Below are positions 19,536-29,104 of a stretch of 64,000 nt of DNA, in pieces. The notes under the pieces are model-generated. The model worked only from the letters and a program-made list of their open reading frames with translations, made no database searches and had not been told where the DNA came from. Source of the DNA: DASQPR01 sp963724705 (GTDB taxonomy: Bacteria > Actinomycetota > Actinomycetes > Mycobacteriales > Micromonosporaceae); contig CAVRVS010000003.1 of NCBI GenBank assembly GCA_963724705.1, positions 1-64,000 of the forward strand, in the 5' to 3' direction. Each line of letters opens with the position of its first letter. Position 1 is the first letter of the stretch. A program made the translations under genes and the position numbers.

Positions 19536-19567
19536 CAGCGGTACGAGGGTCTTCAGCGTTACGAGGG
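19536..19567. repeat. Short imperfect direct repeat
   Basis: CAGCGGTACGAGGG (19536-19549) and CAGCGTTACGAGGG (19554-19567) differ by one base, period 18, in the gap between two convergent genes. Confidence 0.5.
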
Positions 19568-19576
19568 GCCGGACGG

Positions 19577-20738
19577 TCACGGAGTCGGCGCGGCGGTCAG
19601 GCCGGCGCACCCCCGTAGCGCGGCATAGCGCTTGGCGATCGCCGCCCCCTTGGCACCGGTGGCGATGACCGGCTGACCCGTGCCGGACACGATCGCCGGA
19701 GTGAACGCGGCCTTATACGGCTCGTCGCTGCCCGGGTGGAGCGTCAGCTTGAGCACGCCGGTCTCGGTGCTCCACGAGTTGATGTACCACAGGAAGTTGC
19801 CCATCCCGTACGCCACGAACGTGTTGCCGAGCCACCCGCTGCCCTGCAGCGTGTGCACGTGCGAGCCGATGATGATGTTCGCACCCGGCGTCGGCCATCT
19901 GCTTGGCCAGTTTCTTCTGTGAACCGTTCGGGCACGAATCGCCTTCGGTGCCCCAATGCATGAAGACAACCACGACGTCCGCGGCGCGATGGGCGGCTTT
20001 GATCGCGGCCAATGTCCGGCTCAAGTTGTTGGCGATCGCTTCACCGGACCGGCTCGCCGTGGCGATCCACGTGCTCGACAGTTCCTGGACGTCGGAGACA
20101 CCGAGGTAGGCGATCCGGGTCCCGCGTACGGTCGTGATCCACGGCGCCCACGCGGCGTCGGCGTTCGGGCCGGCGCCGTACACCGGAAAGTCCTTGGCCT
20201 TGGCCGCGGCGAGCGTGTCGGCGAGGCCGATCCGGCCGTAGTCGAGGATGTGGTTGTTCGCGATCGTCACCGCGTCCACTCCGGCCGCGCGGACCGCGTC
20301 GAAGGCCGACGGCGTCGTGCGGAAGTGGAATGTCTTCGGCTGGGGAGTGCCGCGGTCGGTGACCGCCGTCTCGAGATTCAGCGTCGTCACGTCGGCGGCG
20401 GACAGCAGCGGCGTGATCGACGGCCCGAAGGCCGTGGTCGGATCGTTCAGGAGCTTCGCGGTACGCGCGACGAAGTGCACATCGCCGGCGAACTCCAGCG
20501 TGATATCGGTCGGAGCGCTCGGTCCGCTCGACGAGCCGGTGGTCGGCGCTGCGCCGGTCGACGCCCCGCCGGACGCGGCCGGCCGCCCGCTCGCGAACGA
20601 CGCATGCGCATCGGGGTTGTCCGAACCGATCTGACATGCAGCGACCAGGGCGACGGTCGCGATCAGGGCCACAAGTGCCGACAGGCGGTTGCTCGGGCGG
20701 CGGACACGACGAGACGGGCTCAGTGGGGGAAGCGGCAC
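19577..20738 (-). CDS. CapA-like metallophosphoesterase lipoprotein (one frameshift)
   Basis: Poly-gamma-glutamate synthesis CapA family, about 386 residues. The N-terminal signal ends with the lipobox LVAAC, so it is probably a membrane-anchored lipoprotein; a Ser/Gly/Ala-rich linker follows. Metal-site motifs: LEFAGDVHFVARTAK, NLETAV, ANNHILDYG, FMHWGTEGD and GSHVHTLQG. One extra base in the CCC run near 19890 separates KQMADAG from ANIIIGSHVHT. Start GTG 20738 with TAAATT 6 bases upstream (leaderless layout). No capB/capC nearby, so a capsule role is not supported; this subfamily is common alone in actinobacteria. Confidence 0.85.
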
Positions 20739-20744
20739 GGCGTC

Positions 20745-20750
20745 AATTTA
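20745..20750 (-). promoter_or_regulatory. Putative -10 element TAAATT of a leaderless transcript
   Basis: Read on the minus strand, TAAATT ends 6 bases before the GTG 20738 of the CapA-like gene. Confidence 0.4.
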
Positions 20751-20856
20751 CGACAAACCGCGCCCAACGGCCTCGCTCGTTCGGTCGAACTCGACGATTG
20801 CGCCACCTCGATCGCCCAGTCGCTGGTTCCCCGACGGGATCGCCGGGAGACGAACG

Positions 20857-20878
20857 TTACTGATTGACGAGTCAGTAA
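20857..20878. promoter_or_regulatory. TetR-type operator candidate
   Basis: TTACTGA-TTGACGAG-TCAGTAA: perfect 7-bp arms with an 8-base spacer. It lies upstream of the MFS exporter gene; the TetR gene downstream of that exporter is the likely binder. Confidence 0.55.
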
Positions 20879-21040
20879 TGTGTTGCCGCTGGTGTGGCCG
20901 CCACCGTAGCGTGAGCGTCGGCTGTGGCTATCCGCCCCGTGCCCGACTGCCAGCGCCATGCGATGCGGGAGAACACGATCATGACGGTGAGCGGCGCGAC
21001 GTCCTTCGGCGCCGGCTCGCGGCCGGAGGCCTGACCCCGC

Positions 21041-22309
21041 ATGCGCACCGCCGCCCGTCGCTATCGCGCGCTGTTCGTGGCGCCCGGCGTCGGACCCGTC
21101 TTCATCGCCTCACTGATCGGCCGACTACCGATCGGCATGGCGACGCTGCTGTTCGTCCTGGTCGTGCACGCGGGGATCGGCTCCTACGCCGTCGCCGGCC
21201 TCGCCGCCGCGGCCAACTCGGCCGCCACCGCGGCGTTCGGTCCGCCTCTCGGCCGACTCGCCGACCGGGGACACGCCTCGATCGTCCTCGTGACAACCGG
21301 ACTCGCGCAGGGCGCCGCCTTCGTCGCGCTCGTGTTCGTCCTGCACGCCCACGTGCCGGCCGCGGTCGTCGTCGCGGTCGCGGCCGGGATCGGCGCGGTC
21401 AACCCACCGATCGCGGCCGTCACGCGCACCGTCCTGCCCCGGCTCGCGCCCGACGAGGCAACCCGACGCACGGCGTTCGCGCTCGACGCCCTGCTCGTCG
21501 AAATCACGTACGTTGTCGGCCCAGCGCTGGTCGGCGTCGTCTCGGCGGTCCTCGACGGATATGCCGCCACGCTCCTCGCGGCCGCGCTCACCGTTGGCGG
21601 CGCACTCTGGCTCGCGGCCGCACGCTCGGTCCGCCACGGGTACGTCGTCGAGCGAGCGCCGCACGTCGGCCCGTCACGGTGGCGCCGGATGATCGGCCCG
21701 CTCGGCAACGGCGGCCTGCGCATCGTGCTGGTCGTGTCGGCTTTGCAGGCCGCCTCGTTCGGAGTCCTCGAGGTGGCGATTCCGGCGTATATGAACGCGC
21801 GTGGTCAGGCGGCCGTCGGCGGCCTGTTGTTCTCGGTGTGGAGCGCCGGATCGATCGTCGGTGGTCTGTGGTTCGGCGGACACGACTTCCGTACGCCGCT
21901 GCACCGGCAGTACACGATCCTGATGAGCCTGAACGTGGTCGGGTTCACCGGCATGCTGTTGGCCAACGGACCGATCACGCTGGCCGTGCTGCTCTTCGCG
22001 GCCGGGTTGGTGATATCGCCGACCACCGCCGTCGAGGGCGCCCTGGTCACCGATCTGGCGCCACGCCACCAGACCACCGAGGCGTTCACCTGGTCCGGCA
22101 CCGCGATCTATCTCGGCTTCGCCCTCGGCTGCGGCCTCGCCGCCGTGGTGATGTCCAGCTCGCTCGGCAACGGCAGCGCGCTGACCATGGCGATCACCCT
22201 CGCGATCGGCCTGTGCGCGCTCGGTACGGTGCTCGCCGTCGCCGGTCGTCGCGCCCTGGCCCGACGCCCGTACGGTGGCGGCGAAGCCACCACGGCGTAC
22301 GCGCATTGA
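21041..22309 (+). CDS. MFS transporter
   Basis: 422 residues, intact, twelve predicted helices. Helix 1 (VGPVFIASLIGRLPIGMATL) and the motif-A-like loop GPPLGRLADRGHASIVLV are typical of actinobacterial MFS proteins related to efflux pumps. The long central loop (SVRHGYVVERAPHVGPSRWR) separates the two halves. GGAGG precedes the ATG by about 11 bases. A TetR gene follows 75 bases downstream and a TetR-like operator lies upstream, so regulated export is likely. Substrate unknown. Confidence 0.87.
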   Translation: MRTAARRYRALFVAPGVGPVFIASLIGRLPIGMATLLFVLVVHAGIGSYAVAGLAAAANSAATAAFGPPLGRLADRGHASIVLVTTGLAQGAAFVALVFVLHAHVPAAVVVAVAAGIGAVNPPIAAVTRTVLPRLAPDEATRRTAFALDALLVEITYVVGPALVGVVSAVLDGYAATLLAAALTVGGALWLAAARSVRHGYVVERAPHVGPSRWRRMIGPLGNGGLRIVLVVSALQAASFGVLEVAIPAYMNARGQAAVGGLLFSVWSAGSIVGGLWFGGHDFRTPLHRQYTILMSLNVVGFTGMLLANGPITLAVLLFAAGLVISPTTAVEGALVTDLAPRHQTTEAFTWSGTAIYLGFALGCGLAAVVMSSSLGNGSALTMAITLAIGLCALGTVLAVAGRRALARRPYGGGEATTAYAH

Positions 22310-22370
22310 GCTGGCCGTTAACTGTCCGCTCAGTCAGCGTCGAGGGCGCGCGGGCCGACATCGTTTGGGC

Positions 22371-22376
22371 TACCGT
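22371..22376 (+). promoter_or_regulatory. Putative -10 element TACCGT of a leaderless tetR transcript
   Basis: TACCGT ends 8 bases before the GTG start at 22385; no Shine-Dalgarno sequence is present. Confidence 0.4.
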
Positions 22377-22384
22377 ATCTGCTC

Positions 22385-22987
22385 GTGACCCGACGATCGG
22401 CCGAGGTGAGACTCGATGCGCTGATGCGCACGGCGTGCGATGTCATTCTCGCGCGCGGCCTGCCGAACACGCGTACGGCCGACGTCGCGGCCGCCGCCGG
22501 CGTCAGTCAGGCGCTCGTGTTCTACCACTTCGAGACGAAGAACCGGCTGCTCGCGCAGGCCTTCGCATACGCGGCCGAGCAGGACCTGGCGCGCCTTGAC
22601 GTCGTACTGGGGTCGGCCTCGTCGCCGCTCGTGAAACTGCGCAAGATCCTGAAGATGTACGTGCCGACCGGCAGCTCGAAGGCCTGGGCCATGTGGATCG
22701 ACGGCTGGGCCGAGTCGATGCGGGTGCCGGAGCTGGAGTCCGTGTCGCGCCGACTCGATCTGCGCTGGAAGGAAGGTCTGACCGACGTCATCGGCGCCGG
22801 CGTAAAGGACGGCACATTTACCTGCGACGACCCGGCCGGGGCCGCGTGGCGGCTGATCGCGCTGATCGACGGGCTGGCCGTGCAGGTCACCGTCCACGAG
22901 AAGGTCATCTCCCGCCGGCAGCTCACCGACTGGGTACGCATCGCGGCCTCGCGCGAGCTGGGCATCGGCGTCGCCGACCTCGGCTAG
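22385..22987 (+). CDS. TetR-family regulator
   Basis: 200 residues, intact. Helix-turn-helix in RTADVAAAAGVSQALVFYHF preceded by LDALMRTACDVILARGLP. The C-terminal domain (KILKMYVPTGSSKAWAMWID, DPAGAAWRLIALIDGLAVQV) resembles the BetI-like TetR_C group. Start GTG 22385. Located after the MFS gene on the same strand; a likely regulator of it through the TTACTGA palindrome. Confidence 0.9.
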   Translation: MTRRSAEVRLDALMRTACDVILARGLPNTRTADVAAAAGVSQALVFYHFETKNRLLAQAFAYAAEQDLARLDVVLGSASSPLVKLRKILKMYVPTGSSKAWAMWIDGWAESMRVPELESVSRRLDLRWKEGLTDVIGAGVKDGTFTCDDPAGAAWRLIALIDGLAVQVTVHEKVISRRQLTDWVRIAASRELGIGVADLG

Positions 22988-23128
22988 CCCGTCGGCTCGC
23001 CGCATACCACCGTACGCGTCGCCGCCTACCCCTGCGTCCCCCGCCGAGTCGGACCGCTAGCGTGAAAGAGGCGGCAACGCGATCAGACGGATATCGCGCG
23101 GCCGGACGTCGAGGACAGGAGCGTGCGA

Positions 23129-24120
23129 ATGAGCCAGGCCCACGTGGGATACGCGACCATGCTCGAGCAATTCGATCCGGTCGAGGCGACGCACTTGACC
23201 GCACTCGCCGAGCAGGCCGGATTCCGTGGCGCGATGGTCGCCGACCACTTCCAGCCGTGGGTGCCGGCGCAGGGCAATGCGTCGTTCGTCTGGAATGTGC
23301 TGACCGCGATCGGCGAACGTACGACCGGCGACATGGGACCCGGCGTGACGTGCCCGTCCTTCCGCTTCCACCCGGCCATGGTGGCGCAGGCGTCGGCCAC
23401 GCTCGCCGCCATGTACCCGGACCGGCATTGGCTCGGGCTCGGCTCCGGCGAGGCGCTCAACGAACACATCGTCGGCGGCTACTGGCCGGAAGCGCCAGGA
23501 GCGCCTGTCGCGCATGTGGGAGGCCATCGAGATCATCCAGAAGCTCTTCACCGGCAAGGACGTCAGGCATCGGGGCGATTATTTCCATCTCGAGACCGCG
23601 CGCCTGTGGTCGATGCCAGCGTCGCCGCCGCCGATCTACATCGCGACCTCCGGGCCGATCACCGCGAAGCGCGCCGGCAAACAGGTGGACGGCATCATCA
23701 CTCCCGGTGCGACAGCTCGACAAGATCGGGAATCTGTTCGATCGCTTCGACGCCGGCGCGAAGGAGGCCGGCCGCGAGGCCGGCAGCCAGGTAAAGATCC
23801 TGCAGCTGCACCTGTCGTGGGCGCCGACCGATGAAGAGGCACTCGCGAACGCGATGCACGAGTGGCCCAACGGCGGCATGAAGTTCCCGAAGGGCGACAT
23901 CCGATCGCCGCACGAATTCGAGCAGATGGCCAAGCTGGTGCGGCCGGAGGACTTCGAGGGCCGCATGCTCATCTCGTCCGACCCGGATGCGCACCGCGCG
24001 GAGATCCAACGGTTCCTCGACACCGGCGTCGATCGCGTCTACCTCCACAACGTGGGCCGCAACCAGACCGAGTGGATCGAGCTGTTCGGCCGGGACGTAC
24101 TGCCCAAGCTCACGAGCTAG
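23129..24120 (+). CDS. LLM-class F420-dependent oxidoreductase (two frameshifts)
   Basis: Luciferase-like TIM barrel, about 330 residues, close to the F420-dependent glucose-6-phosphate dehydrogenase group. Family marks: YATMLEQFDPVEATHLTALA, MVADHFQPWVPAQGNASFVW, LTAIGERTTGDMGPGVTCPS, LGLGSGEALNEHIVG, then in other frames FTGKDVRHRGDYFHLETARL and PPIYIATSGPITAKRAGKQV, and LISSDPDAHRAEIQRFLDTG. The frame changes near 23500 and 23705. AGGAG lies 9 bases before ATG 23129. Needs coenzyme F420; the true substrate is unknown. Confidence 0.85.
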
Positions 24121-24193
24121 GCGATTGAGCGGACCGCGTACGGCAGCCGGATATTCGGCAGCGCGTGCGGTCGAGCCGGGACAGGATGGGGGC

Positions 24194-24769
24194 GTGACGA
24201 CGGATATCGAGACGCCGCGGCTGCGGCTGCGCCGGTTCACCGCCGACGACGAGGATCTTCTGGTCGACCTGGACGGCGACCCGGCGGTGATGGAGTTTCT
24301 CACCGGCGGAAAGCCGACGTCTCGGGAACGCATCCGCCACGAGGTCCTGCCGCGGCTGCTCGGCTACTACCAACGCTGGCCACATTGGGGCTACTTCGCG
24401 GGCGAGGTGCTTTCCACCGGCGCGTTCATCGGCTGGTTCGCCATGCGTCCGAAGGACGGCTATCCAGACGACGTACCCGAGCTCGGTTACCGGCTGCGGC
24501 GGTCCGCGTGGGGGCACGGGTACGCGACCGAAGGCTCCCTCATCCTCATCGACAAGGCGTTCGGAGAGTGGGGCGCGACCACCGTCATCGCCGAGACGAT
24601 GGCGGTCAATAGGCGGTCCCGCAACGTGCTGGAGAAGAGCGGCCTGATCCACGTCGGGACCCGCCACGACGAGTGGGACGACCCGATTCCGGGGACCGAA
24701 CACGGCGAGGTGGAATATGCCGTCACGAGAGACGAATGGCTCGCACGCAAGGCGCGTTTCCTCGGCTGA
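24194..24769 (+). CDS. GNAT acetyltransferase, RimJ/RimL type
   Basis: 191 residues, intact. Begins DIETPRLRLRRFTADDEDLL; acetyl-CoA region in LGYRLRRSAWGHGYATEGSL and substrate-side AETMAVNRRSRNVLEKSGLI, both typical of RimJ/RimL-type GNATs that acetylate N-termini or small molecules. Start GTG 24194. It ends 2 bases before the convergent HDAC-like deacetylase gene. Confidence 0.88.
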   Translation: MTTDIETPRLRLRRFTADDEDLLVDLDGDPAVMEFLTGGKPTSRERIRHEVLPRLLGYYQRWPHWGYFAGEVLSTGAFIGWFAMRPKDGYPDDVPELGYRLRRSAWGHGYATEGSLILIDKAFGEWGATTVIAETMAVNRRSRNVLEKSGLIHVGTRHDEWDDPIPGTEHGEVEYAVTRDEWLARKARFLG

Positions 24770-24771
24770 GG

Positions 24772-25838
24772 TCACCCGGCCCGGCCGGTGAGACCGATCA
24801 GGGTGGCAACCGTGAGGTCGCCGAGCGTCGCCAGGTGGTAGCCCCCTTCGTGTACGGCGACGATCGGCACGCCGAGTCCGGCGATCAGCGCACCGGAGCG
24901 CCGGTAGCCATCCCGGGTTACCTGTAACGGGCTCTCCGGGTCGTCGGCGGCCGCGTCGACACCGAGCGACACGACGATCGCCTCGGGCCGGAACGCCGAC
25001 GCCGCGCTGCAAACCTCGGCCAGCCCGGCCAGCCACGCCTCGTCGCCGGATCCCGGCGCGAGCGGCACGTTCCGGTTCGCGCCCTCCCCCGCGTCGCGAC
25101 CGGTCTCGTCGGCGTAGCCCGGCATAGTGCGGAAACCAGCCCGCACCCGGATCGACATGTACGGAGCCGTAGAACACGTCGCCGCGGCCGTAAAACACGG
25201 CCTGCGTGCCGTTGCCGTGGTGCGCGTCGATGTCGACGACGGCGACCCGTCGCAACCCCGGCCGCCCGCAACGTCTCCACCGCCACGGCCGCGTTGTTGA
25301 GATAGCAGGAGCCGCCGAACGCCGTACGGGTCGCGTGGTGGCCGGGCGGCCGGCAGATCGCGTACGCCACCGGTTCCCCGCCGGCCACGAGGTCGGCCGC
25401 GGTCTGGGCGGCGTCGACCGCGGCCCGCGCCGCCCGCCACGTTCCCTCGCCGACGAGTGTCATCGTGTCGTACATGTAGCGCCCGGCCCGGCCGTGCGTG
25501 GCGTACGGCGACCGCACCGGCAGCCCGTCGAGCATGCCGTCGGTCGGAAACACGTACGGCACCACATTGTGCTGGTACTCCTGGTATCCGCGCGCGACCC
25601 ACTCGTCGTAGACGGTCGCGAGATGTGTCAACAGACCATCGTCGTGGACGCGGCGCAGCACGGTGTCGTCGTGCGACTCGGCGGCGACGATGCGCGCTCC
25701 GGCGGCGGACAGCGCTTCCCGGATCACGAGCGCGCGCTCCGGCAGCTCCGTGCCCGGCGTGGGGACACCGATCCAGATCTCGGCCCCGGGCACGTGCGCC
25801 AGCGTGTCCTCGGCCCACACGACGGGCAGTTGCAACAT
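24772..25838 (-). CDS. Histone-deacetylase-family deacetylase (two frameshifts)
   Basis: Class II HDAC-like zinc amidohydrolase, about 355 residues. Zinc and catalytic residues are visible: CRPPGHHATRTAFGGSCYLN (catalytic His pair), VAVVDIDAHHGNGTQAVFYG (Asp and His zinc ligands), and VSLGVDAAADDPESPLQVT (second Asp), then AVHEGGYHLATLG. Frame changes near 25265 and 25155. GAGGAG precedes ATG 25838. Bacterial members deacetylate acetylpolyamines, acetoin-related proteins or small amides. It faces a GNAT gene and is divergent from a P1 aminopeptidase. Confidence 0.87.
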
Positions 25839-25902
25839 GGCGACGCTCCTCGGATTCCATCGATGCTCGGGTGATCGGCGAAACGCCGATCGGGTCAACG
25901 GT

Positions 25903-25908
25903 TACGCT
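25903..25908 (+). promoter_or_regulatory. Putative -10 element TACGCT of a leaderless transcript
   Basis: TACGCT ends 6 bases before ATG 25915 of the P1 peptidase gene; no Shine-Dalgarno sequence. Confidence 0.4.
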
Positions 25909-25914
25909 GCCGCC

Positions 25915-27025
25915 ATGCCACGTGCAGCGGACATCGGCCTCCGGATCGGCCTTCTGACAACCGGGCCCGACGGCATCGATCGTGGACGTGCCCGGCGTCG
26001 GCGTCGGCCACGCCACGGTCTGGCGGGACGAGCCGGCGCCGCCGGATGGCCGCGGCGCGGCCCGGACCGGTGTCACCGTGATCGACCCCGGCGGCAATCT
26101 CTTCCGCGCACCGATCCCGGCCGGCGGCGCCGTGCTCAACGGCGCCGGCGAATGCACCGGCTTCATCGCGATGCAGGAGTGGGGTGCGCTGGAAACGCCG
26201 ATCTTCCTCACCTCGACGATGCAGGTCGGTCGCGTATACGACGCCGCCTGCGAGGTGCTCGCGGATGAGGACCCCGGCATCGGCACCGACGACGTCATCA
26301 TTCCCGTCGTTGCCGAATGCGACGACAGCTTCTTGAACGACGCACGCCGGATGCAGGTCAGCCGGGACGACGTCGTGGCGGCGCTGCGGGCCGCACGCGC
26401 GTCGGCGGCGGCGTCCGCGGCCGGCGCGGCGTCCGCGCCCGGCGAAGGTGCGATCGGCAGCGGTACGGGCATGAGCTGCCTCGGTTTCAAGGGCGGCATC
26501 GGTACGTCCTCCCGCATCGTGCCACCAATCGACGGCACGGGTCCGTCGTACACGGTCGGTGTGCTCGTGATGACGAACTTCGGGGACCGGGAGCGGCTGA
26601 CCGTCGACGGCGTACCGGTCGGGCGCCTCATGCCCGGGGCGCCGCAGCCCACGGCGCCACCCGCCGGGTCGTGCATCGTGGTCGTGCTGACCGACGCGCC
26701 GATCGCCGCCGCCGACTGCCGGCGGCTGGCCCGGCGCGCCGGACTCGGGCTCGCGCGCACCGGCTCGTACGCCAGCAACGGCAGCGGGGAGATCTTCGTG
26801 GCCGCGGCGACCGGGCTGCGGGCGCCGCGCGGCACCGCGGCAACCACGTCGGCGGTGGTGGCGGCCGGCCTCAACGACTTCTTCGCCGGCGTGGTCGAGG
26901 CGACCGAGGAGGCCGTGCTGAACAGCCTGCTCCAGGCGCCGACCGTGGTCGGACGGGACGGCAATACATCGGAGGGCCTGCCCGCCGACGCGGTCGCGGA
27001 GCTGCTCCGGACGTACCGCCGCTGA
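25915..27025 (+). CDS. P1 (DmpA/S58) family aminopeptidase (one frameshift)
   Basis: About 370 residues. DmpA-type Ntn-hydrolases self-cleave and release N-terminal D- or L-amino acids from small peptides and amides. Marks: VPGVGVGHATVW, RTGVTVIDPGGNLFRAPIPA, TGFIAMQEWGALETPIFLTS, SCLGFKGGIGTSSR, GVLVMTNFGDRERL and ARTGSYASNGSGEIFVA. The frame shifts near 25977, just before VPGVGVGH. An Ala/Gly-rich stretch (about 26385-26465) lies before SGTGMSCLG. It sits between an HDAC-like gene and a peptide importer, which suggests peptide or amide catabolism. Confidence 0.85.
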
Positions 27026-27032
27026 GGGATCG

Positions 27033-28098
27033 TCACCCGCGGGCCGGGACGGCCCCGCGAACGTCCTCATGCAGCAGGCAGGCGGCCAGATGCTGATCGG
27101 TCGCGGACGGCAGCAGCGGCAGCGAGACGGACGTGCACGCGTCGGCGATCCCGGCCTCGGCAGCGCGCCCGTCGGCAGCGCCGGGCAGCGCGGATGGAAG
27201 CGACAACCGGTCGGGATGCGCGTCGGGTCCGGCGGCTCGCCCTTGAGCAGCGTCGGCCGGTCGCGCCGGGTGTGGCTGCCGTCCCCGGCCACGGCGAGCA
27301 GCGCCTGCGTGTACGGGTGCCGCGGGTTCGCGAGCACCTCCTCGGTCGGCCCGACCTCGACGATGCGACCGAGATACATCACGGCGATGCGGTCGGCGAT
27401 GTTCCACGCCAGCCCGAGATCGTGCGTGACCACGAGCACCGACAGGCCCATCTCCTCGCGCAGTCGCAGCAGCAGCGCGAGGATCTCGCCGCGGACCGAG
27501 GCGTCGAGCGCCGACACCGGCTCGTCGGCGACGATCACCGACGGGTGCAGCGCCAAGCGCGCCGGCGATGACGACGCGCTGCCGCTGGCCGCCGGACAGC
27601 TCGTGCGGATAGGAGAGGAAGAAGCGCTCGGGCGGCCGCAATCCGGCCCGGGACAACGCGTCCGCGACAAGCTGCTCCTCGTTGCCGGGGATCTTGTGGA
27701 TCCGGATGCCCTCGGCGACCGCCTCGTAGACCGACTGGCGCGGGTTCAGCGCACCGGTCGGGTCCTGCAACACGAGTTGCACGTCGCGGCGGTAGGCGCG
27801 CAGTGACTTCATCGAGTAGCCGAGCGGCCGGCCCTGGTATTGGATGCCGCCGCTCGTCGGCCTTCTCCAGGCCCAGGATCGTGCGCGCCAGGGTCGTCTT
27901 GCCGCAGCCCGACTCGCCGGCCAGCGCGACGATCTCGCCCGGCCGGATCTGGAGATTCACGCCGTCGACGGCGCGCGCGTCGAATCCGCGGCGCAGACCC
28001 CGACCGCTGAACGTCAGGTGGAGGTCGAGGGTTTCCAGCACGGGACCGGCGTCGGCCGGTTGACGCGGGGCCGGAGCCGGGTTCGTCATGGCCGTCAT
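27033..28098 (-). CDS. Peptide ABC importer ATP-binding protein, DppF/OppF type (three frameshifts)
   Basis: About 355 residues. Walker A ALAGESGCGKTTLARTILGL, Q-loop VQLVLQDPTGALNPRQSVYE, signature SYPHELSGGQRQRVVIAGAL, Walker B SVIVADEPVSALDASVRGEI, H-loop VVTHDLGLAWNIADRIAV, and the oligopeptide-transporter C-terminal domain with TGCRFHPRCPA. Frame changes near 27845, 27555 and 27180. Start ATG 28098 overlaps the preceding gene by 4 bases and has AGGAG upstream. Last gene of a five-gene importer operon. Confidence 0.87.
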
Positions 28099-29099
28099 GC
28101 CGGCACTCCTTCACCACTGGCCATCTCGTCGGGCACGTCGTCCCGAACGAGCACGCAGGCCGCGCTGTGATCGACGCCGGCCGGCCACAGTGTCACGTCG
28201 ACCGTACGGCATTCGTCGCGGGCCACCGGGCACCGCGGATGGAACGTGCAGCCGCTCGGCAGATCGGCCGGGTGCGGCGGGTCGCCGCCGAGGCCCCGCG
28301 GCGCGTACCGCGACGACTGGTCACCGATACGCGGGAACGCGCCGGCGAGCGCCTGGGCGTACGGGTGCGACGGCGCGCCGAACACCTCGGCCGTCGGCCC
28401 GTTCTCGACGACCTTGCCGGCGTACATGATGGCGGCCCGGTCGCAGGTCTGCGCCAGCACCGACAGGTCGTGCGTGATGAGCACCATCCCGAGGCCCATG
28501 TCGCGGACCAGATCGGTGAGCAACGTCAGCACCTGCGCCTGGACCATGACGTCGAGCGCCGTGGTCGGCTCGTCGGCCAGGATGAGCTTCGGCCGGCAGG
28601 CCAGCGCCATCGCGATCATGATGCGCTGCTTCTGGCCGCCGGAGAACTGGTGCGGATACTGGTCCATCCGCGACGGCGGCGATGCCGACCTGTTCGAGGA
28701 GTTCGCCGACGCGCGTCCGGGCGGCGCGGTCCGAGACCTTCTCGTGCAACAGGATCGGCTCGGCGATCTGCTTGCTGATCTTCTGCACCGGGTTCAGCGA
28801 ACTCATCGCGCCCTGGAAGACGATCGACGCCTGCGCCCACCGTACGGCCCGCAGCTCGCCGAGATTCATCGCCAGCACGTCGCGACCGTCCAGCAGGATC
28901 TCGCCGGTCACCTTGGCGCTGCGCGGTAGAAGTCGAAGCACGGCACCGACGAGCGTCGACTTGCCGCAGCCGGACTCGCCGGCCACTCCGAGCGGTCTGG
29001 CCCGCCTCGACGGTCAGGTCGACGCCGCGCACGGCCGGCACCGGGCCCTGTTCCGTCGCGTACGTGACCGCACAGGTCCTTGATCTCCAGCAGCGTCAT
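28095..29099 (-). CDS. Peptide ABC importer ATP-binding protein, DppD/OppD type (three frameshifts)
   Basis: About 335 residues. Walker A GESGCGKSTLVGAVLRLLPR, Q-loop SIVFQGAMSSLNPVQKISKQ, signature PHQFSGGQKQRIMIAMALAC, Walker B LILADEPTTALDVMVQAQVL, C-terminal SGCTFHPRCPVARDEC. Starts MTLLEIKDL at ATG 29099. Frame changes near 29070, 28988 and 28675. Tightly packed with the permease gene upstream (6-base gap) and the second ATPase gene downstream (ATGA overlap). Confidence 0.87.
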
Positions 29100-29104
29100 C
29101 GCGG

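Larger units (their letters stand above)
20739..21040. other. Divergent intergenic region
   Basis: Holds the CapA promoter at the left and a TTACTGA palindrome. A 17-codon open frame (20981-21034) ends just before the MFS start; it could be a leader peptide but nothing confirms it. No other gene seen. Confidence 0.4.

Noticed and set aside
19536..19567. Short direct repeat as part of a CRISPR array
   Set aside because: Only two imperfect 14-base copies with a 4-base gap; no spacers and no cas genes anywhere in the window.
20981..21034. 17-codon open frame just before the MFS gene as a leader peptide
   Set aside because: No codon bias toward one amino acid, no terminator after it and no evidence of conservation.
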